From: CAZFDE01 sp964517795
GTDB taxonomy: Bacteria; Planctomycetota; Phycisphaerae; Sedimentisphaerales; Anaerobacaceae
Reading direction: 5' to 3'
NCBI GenBank assembly: GCA_964517795.1
Contig: CAZFDE010000006.1
Coordinates: forward strand, 3,761 to 67,760
DNA: 64,000 nucleotides
In this document: positions 58,889-64,000 of the stretch, one piece after another
Numbering within the stretch: the stretch's first letter is position 1
How the letters are laid out: each line of letters starts with the position of its first letter
The notes under the pieces: generated by a model
Told to the model about the DNA's origin: nothing
What the model saw: the letters and a program-made list of their open reading frames with translations, nothing else
Databases searched by the model: none
Position numbers and translations under genes: made by a program

Positions 58889-60121
58889 ATGCCACGAACG
58901 ACCAAAACGCAATGTATCGGGATTTTGACCGCCGGCGGCGATTGCCCGGGGCTTAATGCCGCCATCCGCGCCGTGACCAAAGCGGCCATAAACGAATACG
59001 GCATGACTGTGATCGGTATTCTCGATGGGTTTCGGGGCCTGGTTGAAAATCGTACGCTGGTGATCGACAGTAAGATGGTCAGTGGTATCCTGACAAGCGG
59101 CGGAACGATTCTCGGTACCAGCCGTGATAAACCGCATAAGATGGAGATGGGCGGAAAGATTCGCGATATGACCGAAGTGGCCGTAGAAAATATCCGCCGC
59201 CATCATATCGATTGTCTGGTTTGTCTGGGCGGAGACGGCACCATGAAAAATGCGCTGCGGCTGCATGAAGCCGGTGGGGTGAATGTTCTGACCGTGCCCA
59301 AAACCATTGATAATGATGTTGTCGGCACTGATGTAACGTTTGGGTACGATACCGCTATGCAGATCGCCACCGAAGCAATCGATCGACTGCACACGACCGC
59401 AACCAGTCATCACCGCGTGATCGTCTGTGAAATCATGGGACATAAGACCGGCTGGCTGACACTTTCCTCAGGTATCGCCGGTGGGGCGGATGTGATCCTG
59501 ATCCCGGAGATCCCGTATAAACTTCAGATTGTGGCAGATTATCTGTTGGAACGCCGTCGGCGCGGCAGCCGCTTTTCAATCATCGCAGTGGCCGAAGGGG
59601 CGATTTCTGTTTCGGACCTCGAAAATGCCGAACCAAAAGGTAAAGGTGATAAAAAGAAAAAGAAAAAAACCAAGCAAAAAGCCAGCCAGATTGAAACGGT
59701 TGATGACCTTGATGCGATTGATGGCGAACTTTTCGACTCCAAAGGGAAATTGGTACAGCGCCGCATCGACGGCCAGGTCCAGACCTATCATATCGTCCAG
59801 GAACCCATTGCCAGCCGCATCGCACGCGAGGTCCAGGAACTGACCGGTATCGACGCTCGGGTGACATCACTGGGCCATGTCCAGCGCGGCGGCATTCCCA
59901 CCGCCTTTGATCGTTGGCTCTGTACGCGGCTGGGGACCAAGGCGGCGCAACTGCTGGCCAAGGGCGTTTATAACGTGATGGTCGGATACGATTCGGGCAT
60001 TTGCGAACCGGTACCGCTGGAAGATGTGGCCGGGCGGCGAAAAACCGTCCCGACCGATCATCCCATGATCGTATCGGCACGTCTGGTGGGTACGTGTATG
60101 GGGGATCAATCGCCGTTTTGA
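58889..60121 (+). CDS. pfkA: 6-phosphofructokinase (group with G104/K124 signature)
   Basis: About 410 residues. It phosphorylates fructose-6-phosphate. Motifs: [66 protein letters not shown] and [20 protein letters not shown]. Position 104 is Gly (GGDG), as in ATP-dependent enzymes, but position 124 is Lys (PKTIDND), as in pyrophosphate-dependent ones; the combination is that of the mixed clade that includes trypanosome ATP enzymes, so ATP use is favoured. A Lys-rich insert ([13 protein letters not shown]) near residue 260 is unusual. ATG at 58889 fits the AAAGGAAAGG ribosome site better than ATG 58871. Confidence 0.92.
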   Translation: MPRTTKTQCIGILTAGGDCPGLNAAIRAVTKAAINEYGMTVIGILDGFRGLVENRTLVIDSKMVSGILTSGGTILGTSRDKPHKMEMGGKIRDMTEVAVENIRRHHIDCLVCLGGDGTMKNALRLHEAGGVNVLTVPKTIDNDVVGTDVTFGYDTAMQIATEAIDRLHTTATSHHRVIVCEIMGHKTGWLTLSSGIAGGADVILIPEIPYKLQIVADYLLERRRRGSRFSIIAVAEGAISVSDLENAEPKGKGDKKKKKKTKQKASQIETVDDLDAIDGELFDSKGKLVQRRIDGQVQTYHIVQEPIASRIAREVQELTGIDARVTSLGHVQRGGIPTAFDRWLCTRLGTKAAQLLAKGVYNVMVGYDSGICEPVPLEDVAGRRKTVPTDHPMIVSARLVGTCMGDQSPF

Positions 60122-60288
60122 AAAATGCAACCTTTGTTTTTAGCCTTAAAAACGAACTCTTTAATAAAAAATTAACATAAAACTAACTTGTTCAAAACCT
60201 CTTTCGCGAGGACAATACTGTGCCTGTAGGGTAATACGCTTCGCGGTTGCGTATTCAAGGATTGTAGTTGCAAAGGAAAGGATGCAGT

Positions 60289-60534
60289 ATGTTTGTGGTC
60301 TCTTTTGTTAAGCATAAGACCGCTTTGCCTGAGGAGTACGGCCGGGTCATCTTCGATGGCAATTCGATTCGCTATGACGGCATGACCTGTATCTTTCGAC
60401 AATATCTAAAATCCGGCATCGTCGGTGCGAACAACAAAACCTACACCCCCAAAGACGGCCTGGAGTTTCTCAAAAATCTCAAGGTGCATTTCTGCGATAC
60501 GGTCTTCCACGCGACCGATGTGATGGAAGTCTAA
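60289..60534 (+). CDS. Small unknown protein (81 residues)
   Basis: MFVVSFVKHKTALPEEYGRV leads an 81-residue soluble protein. A strong AAAGGAAAGGA lies about six bases upstream of the ATG, which supports a real gene. It contains VIFDGNSIRYDGMTCIFRQY and YTPKDGLEFLKNLKVHF. I do not recognise the family. It lies alone between the phosphofructokinase and metallophosphoesterase genes, and no function is offered. Confidence 0.65.
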   Translation: MFVVSFVKHKTALPEEYGRVIFDGNSIRYDGMTCIFRQYLKSGIVGANNKTYTPKDGLEFLKNLKVHFCDTVFHATDVMEV

Positions 60535-60638
60535 AGAGAGTTTTAACTCGTATTTGAAGGTACCCCTTCATTTTTGGTCAAATTGTTATCGTCCACCATA
60601 ATTTTAGCACCTTAGCACCGGTTCTATCAAAGAATTGC

Positions 60639-60668
60639 TTGATTGGTACACAGCGTAGAAGGTATGAT
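60639..60668 (+). promoter_or_regulatory. Promoter of the secreted phosphoesterase gene
   Basis: TTGATT (60639-60644), an 18-base spacer and TATGAT (60663-60668), 35 bases before the ATG, which has AGGAG. Confidence 0.5.
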
Positions 60669-60702
60669 ATGTGTTTTAACATTTTAGAATAGGAGTAATA
60701 TC

Positions 60703-62886
60703 ATGGATCTTAGCAGAAAACATGCATGGGCGAAAATGTGGACGATTATGTTAATGACATCGGTGGTTTGCGGTTTGGTTTTGGCGGCGGGTTCACCATC
60801 AAAAGTGAAGACCACGAAAGAATCTGCGATGAGCGGGTTTATTGTCTCTGATGCGCATTTGGGGTGGCGACACCCCAGCCAGCCCTCCAATATGATGATC
60901 GCTCAGGCGATCGGGTATATCCGCGAACAATTTCCGAACCTGGACGTTTTTATCGATACCGGAGATATCCATCACGGCAATTCGGACGATATCGGCCGCC
61001 GCGATTGGACGGAAGTGATCGGCAGCGGAATCGGTAGATTGCCGTTTTACATTGCGGCCGGAAACCACGAAATCGTTAATTTTGGCAGTGCTCCAAACTT
61101 CGACCTCGAGGCCCGGGTGATGCGATTAACCAGTATGACCTGTCGCCCTTATTTCAGCTTCGATATCAAGGGTATTCACATCGTCTGCCTGCCGGAACTG
61201 ATCATGGTGAATCTGGTGACCGATGAAGCGCTGGCGTGGCTCGATTTGGATTTGTCATTGAACAAGGACAAGACCACCCTGATCATGACGCATAATTCGC
61301 TTCGCGGCACAACCCAGCCGCACGACAGCAAGGTCTATCGCCAGGTCGCCAACACCAAACGGGTGATGAAGGTGCTGGACCGCTATCCGAATGTCGTCGC
61401 GTGGATGCACGGGCACAATCATACCTGGGAGCTGGTCAAAAAAGACGGCCGGTTCTATGTTTCCAACGGCCGCATCGGCGGATTTTCGCCGCCGTATAAG
61501 GGCAATTACGGAGCCGGGCACCTCGGCGGAATCTATTTCGAAGTCGGCAAGGATTATATCACCATTCGCGGCTACAGCGCAACCAAACGCTGCTTTTTCG
61601 ACGAGATCCCGGGTTACGAGCATATGAGCCAGACCATGAAAATCAAATCGAGTTACGATCCCGAGGCGCCATCGGCGGTGAGCTGGGGAATGGGGTTGGC
61701 CCGTGATGGGTTGCGGGTGCCCGCCTATCAGCATCATATTATCTCACAAGAGGGCAAGCAGGAACTATTTGTCACCGGTACCGAGGGACCGGTCTTCAGT
61801 GAGAATGTCGATTTCTCGGCGGTGGCCGAGCAGACCGAAGGCTGGTCCAAGGCGCGGGCGATATCGGGACTGAACATTTCGCCGAAGAAGGATATTGATG
61901 ATGAAATCGATGGCATCCGGTTCCTGAAGCCGGGACTTGAAATCCTGCCGCTGGCCAATGGTAATAAATCCCGGTCGGTCTATTCGCCGCAAAGCAGTGC
62001 AAAAAATTGTTATTACCATTGCGTACCCGGCCGCAGCTATCAGGCACGGATCAAAGCCAAGGCCCTTCAGTCCGGGCCGAAGTGCAAACTGATTTTTCAC
62101 GTCTATGACAGTACTGGAAAAAATCTATATCAGAGTGAGTCTGATCTCCAACTGTTGGATACGGCGAACAAAATGTTTGCCGCGGCGTGTACGATACCGC
62201 AAACAGCGGCGGCCAATACGATATACGAGGACCCAAAGACAGACAATATGGTCAATATCGTGGTCGAGGTAAAATTCGAGGATCTGACGGTGCCGGTACA
62301 GTTGTATGAATTTGCACTGATGCAAAAAGATGGAGCCGATCATACCGAAGATGTGAAAATCAGGATCCATTCGAAAGATTATGTTTTTCCCGGCAAACTG
62401 AAAAAGGGCAGGATTGAGCGAGTAGAATTAACCGATACGCTGGACGGGCGCGAGGTCGTCGAAACACATGCGGCCGGCAGCGGTTGTGTAACATGGCTCG
62501 TTCGCCAAAGCGACCTGGCGTATCAGGTTCGTAACGCCCCGGCCGGTTTGGCCCCAGACGGTTCGTTGGATGTCGGGCCGGTACGCAACGAGTTCTCCGA
62601 GCGAAAAGAAGTCATCATTGTGCCGTTGAAGCGGCCGGATACCCCGTATGTTCACCGGATGCAGCGAATCAATCGATGCCGGATCGAACCGTATGACCCG
62701 GTTAATAAAGAGATGAGAGTCCATGTTATGGAACTTTTCGAAGGATATACCGATATCAAGATTCTCAATGCCCCGGGATCGCTGGGAAGATTGGAGAATG
62801 TTGGGCATCGCAACGTCGGGGCGAACATTACGGATATGGCCGGTGTCGAAGTCAAAGAGGTCGGTCCGGTGGTTGTTGGTTTCTGA
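60703..62886 (+). CDS. Secreted calcineurin-like metallophosphoesterase
   Basis: The 727-residue protein has an N-terminal signal anchor (MWTIMLMTSVVCGLVLAAG), a calcineurin-type phosphoesterase (FIVSDAHLGWRHPSQ, VFIDTGDIHHGN, YIAAGNHEIVN, IMTHNSLRG and WMHGHNHTWEL), then a long beta-rich C-terminal part of about 400 residues. The D-x-H, GD, GNH, H and GHxH ligands are all present. It probably hydrolyses a phosphoester or cyclic nucleotide outside the cytoplasm, and the C-terminal part may bind a substrate. A lipoprotein hydrolase follows after 32 bases, so the two may be cotranscribed. Substrate unknown. Confidence 0.88.
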   Translation: MDLSRKHAWAKMWTIMLMTSVVCGLVLAAGSPSKVKTTKESAMSGFIVSDAHLGWRHPSQPSNMMIAQAIGYIREQFPNLDVFIDTGDIHHGNSDDIGRRDWTEVIGSGIGRLPFYIAAGNHEIVNFGSAPNFDLEARVMRLTSMTCRPYFSFDIKGIHIVCLPELIMVNLVTDEALAWLDLDLSLNKDKTTLIMTHNSLRGTTQPHDSKVYRQVANTKRVMKVLDRYPNVVAWMHGHNHTWELVKKDGRFYVSNGRIGGFSPPYKGNYGAGHLGGIYFEVGKDYITIRGYSATKRCFFDEIPGYEHMSQTMKIKSSYDPEAPSAVSWGMGLARDGLRVPAYQHHIISQEGKQELFVTGTEGPVFSENVDFSAVAEQTEGWSKARAISGLNISPKKDIDDEIDGIRFLKPGLEILPLANGNKSRSVYSPQSSAKNCYYHCVPGRSYQARIKAKALQSGPKCKLIFHVYDSTGKNLYQSESDLQLLDTANKMFAAACTIPQTAAANTIYEDPKTDNMVNIVVEVKFEDLTVPVQLYEFALMQKDGADHTEDVKIRIHSKDYVFPGKLKKGRIERVELTDTLDGREVVETHAAGSGCVTWLVRQSDLAYQVRNAPAGLAPDGSLDVGPVRNEFSERKEVIIVPLKRPDTPYVHRMQRINRCRIEPYDPVNKEMRVHVMELFEGYTDIKILNAPGSLGRLENVGHRNVGANITDMAGVEVKEVGPVVVGF

Positions 62887-62918
62887 TCGAATTGGATTGG
62901 GTGCGGGAGTTTGCTACG

Positions 62919-64000
62919 GTGAAATACGTATCGGTGATTTTGATTTCGACATTCATTTTTTGCGGCTGTGGCGGTCCGTATCGCAATGCGGCTAAGAACC
63001 AATGCCCATGGGATATGCAGCAGTTAAGCAGAATCCCGAAATTCGAATGGGCCAACCGACAGGGTGATGTCTGGTCGCTGATTTTCGAGGCGGAACCTTA
63101 TAGGGGAAAGCCTACCCGCGTCTTTGCGTATTATGCCAGTCCGGCGACATTGAAAGGGCAATTCAATGCCGGTGACCGGTTTCCGGGAATTGTGTTGATC
63201 CACGGTGGCGGGGGACAGGCATTCAAGGAATGGGCGAAAATGTGGGCCCAGCGGGGTTATGCGGCGATCTCGATCGATAATCGCGGCCAGCGGGACGGCT
63301 TTATGTATCTCGACGGTGGTTATCCGGAGCACACAAACAAATTTACGTTCGGCCTGATCGATCATCCAGTAACCGATCAATGGCCGTATCATGCGGTTTC
63401 CAATTCGATTTTGGCGCATTCGCTGATCCGCAATTTCGATGAAGTCGATGCGCACAATACGGCCGTCACCGGTATCAGTTGGGGCGGCTACACGACCTGC
63501 ATCGTGGCGGGTGTGGACAACCGGTTTAAGGCCGCCGTACCGGTTTACGGCTGTGGATTTTTGGATGAAGACAGTTCATGGGTAGGCTCTCTGGATATGT
63601 TAACGGAATCGCAAAAGCAAAAATGGATCCGGCTTTGGGATCCCTCGCAATATATCGGCGATGCACAAATGCCGGTGTTTTTTGTCAACGGGACCAACGA
63701 TCTGCACTATCGGTTGAATGTGTATGGCAGGACCTATGATCTGGTCAGTGATCCTAAAAATATCCGGATCGAAGTCAATATGGGCCATAGCCATCCGCAC
63801 GGCTGGGCACCCAAGGAGATCGGCTTATTTATCGATTCGTATCTCAAGGGTGCGCCGCATTTGCCGAAGATTGAAACGCCGCAGATTGAGAAGGGAACGA
63901 TTTGCGCCAAAGTCCAAGCGGAACTGCAACTGCAAAATGCCAAATTGAATTTTACGCCTGACCTGAAAAAAGCCAACCACAAGCGCCAATGGCAGACAGT
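62919..64000 (+). CDS. Lipoprotein alpha/beta hydrolase (esterase-like), 3' end missing
   Basis: The frame opens at GTG 62919 with CGGGAG nine bases upstream and runs past the window end, so the gene is truncated. A short hydrophobic signal (VILISTFIFCGC) suggests a lipoprotein. The hydrolase domain shows LIHGGGGQAFKEWAKMWAQR, AAISIDNRGQRDG and the nucleophile elbow TGISWGGYTT, then GTNDLHYRL and a His in MGHSHPHGW that could be the third catalytic residue. This resembles acetyl-xylan esterase and dipeptidyl-peptidase-type serine hydrolases. It follows the secreted phosphoesterase by 32 bases. Substrate unknown. Confidence 0.85.
   Translation, partial: MKYVSVILISTFIFCGCGGPYRNAAKNQCPWDMQQLSRIPKFEWANRQGDVWSLIFEAEPYRGKPTRVFAYYASPATLKGQFNAGDRFPGIVLIHGGGGQAFKEWAKMWAQRGYAAISIDNRGQRDGFMYLDGGYPEHTNKFTFGLIDHPVTDQWPYHAVSNSILAHSLIRNFDEVDAHNTAVTGISWGGYTTCIVAGVDNRFKAAVPVYGCGFLDEDSSWVGSLDMLTESQKQKWIRLWDPSQYIGDAQMPVFFVNGTNDLHYRLNVYGRTYDLVSDPKNIRIEVNMGHSHPHGWAPKEIGLFIDSYLKGAPHLPKIETPQIEKGTICAKVQAELQLQNAKLNFTPDLKKANHKRQWQT

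Noticed and set aside
1..64000. CRISPR array, rRNA genes, insertion sequences with transposase
   Set aside because: No spaced direct repeats, rRNA-like stretches or transposase frames were found on reading the window.

Overview
The window looks like a chromosomal piece of an anaerobic planctomycete, most likely of the Phycisphaerae/Sedimentisphaerales type. This is inferred from content: a DUF1549/DUF1553 - DUF1501 - PPC-domain gene trio, a Cys-type sulfatase with an anaerobic sulfatase maturase, PEP-CTERM proteins beside a TIGR03790-type protein that ends in a dockerin, two GxGYxYP proteins and a DUF4954 protein. Base composition is close to even. Genes are dense, often overlapping by 1-20 bases, and several sigma-70-like promoters (TTGAC... 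with 16-18 base spacers) can be read.

Left edge (1-5500): the 3' part of a tyrosine recombinase gene runs antisense into a tRNA-Asn(GUU) gene, as at the edge of an integrated element. The tRNA is split in its anticodon loop by a 595-base group I intron that encodes an HNH endonuclease. An imperfectly palindromic repeat of about 185 bases lies just upstream of the tRNA; a second, inverted copy is at 25.9 kb. Then come a zeta-type kinase with a small partner, tatA-tatC, a dihydrouridine synthase, and a decayed MntA-HepT toxin-antitoxin pair.

5.5-14 kb: a Tat-exported sulfatase and a PHP/DUF3604-like hydrolase stand divergent from a XylR-like AraC regulator, which is followed by two tandem GxGYxYP proteins. 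14-19.4 kb: a thermonuclease-like protein, then an aspartate-pathway operon (hom, a phosphoglycerate-mutase-like proposed homoserine kinase, lysC), then rsmE. 19.5-23.9 kb: three PEP-CTERM proteins and the TIGR03790-dockerin protein.

24-36.5 kb: a YkgJ-type protein with hisS; rsmD, a CCA/poly(A) nucleotidyltransferase, the sulfatase maturase, an RND exporter and a LolA-like protein in one tight operon; mntP behind an NtrC-type regulator; dapF. 36.6-39.3 kb: a flagellar regulatory cluster (MerR-like gene, a 47-residue ORF, a short FlgB-like protein, FlhG, FliA). 39.7-45.8 kb: two glycosyltransferases, then DUF4954 plus a SIS-domain protein, closed by a strong terminator. 45.8-51.2 kb: the planctomycete PPC/DUF1501/DUF1549 set. 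51.3-58.6 kb: a chorismatase/RidA-like protein converges on a four-gene polyphosphate locus (CHAD protein, metallophosphoesterase-HD fusion, Ppx-HD, Ppk). 58.9-64 kb: phosphofructokinase, a small unknown protein, a secreted calcineurin-like phosphoesterase and a truncated lipoprotein alpha/beta hydrolase.

The strongest candidates for something undescribed are the HNH-bearing group I intron in tRNA-Asn with the adjoining integration boundary, the palindromic repeat family, and the polyphosphate locus with its phosphoesterase-HD fusion. All functions are read from motifs and context by eye; no database search was run.
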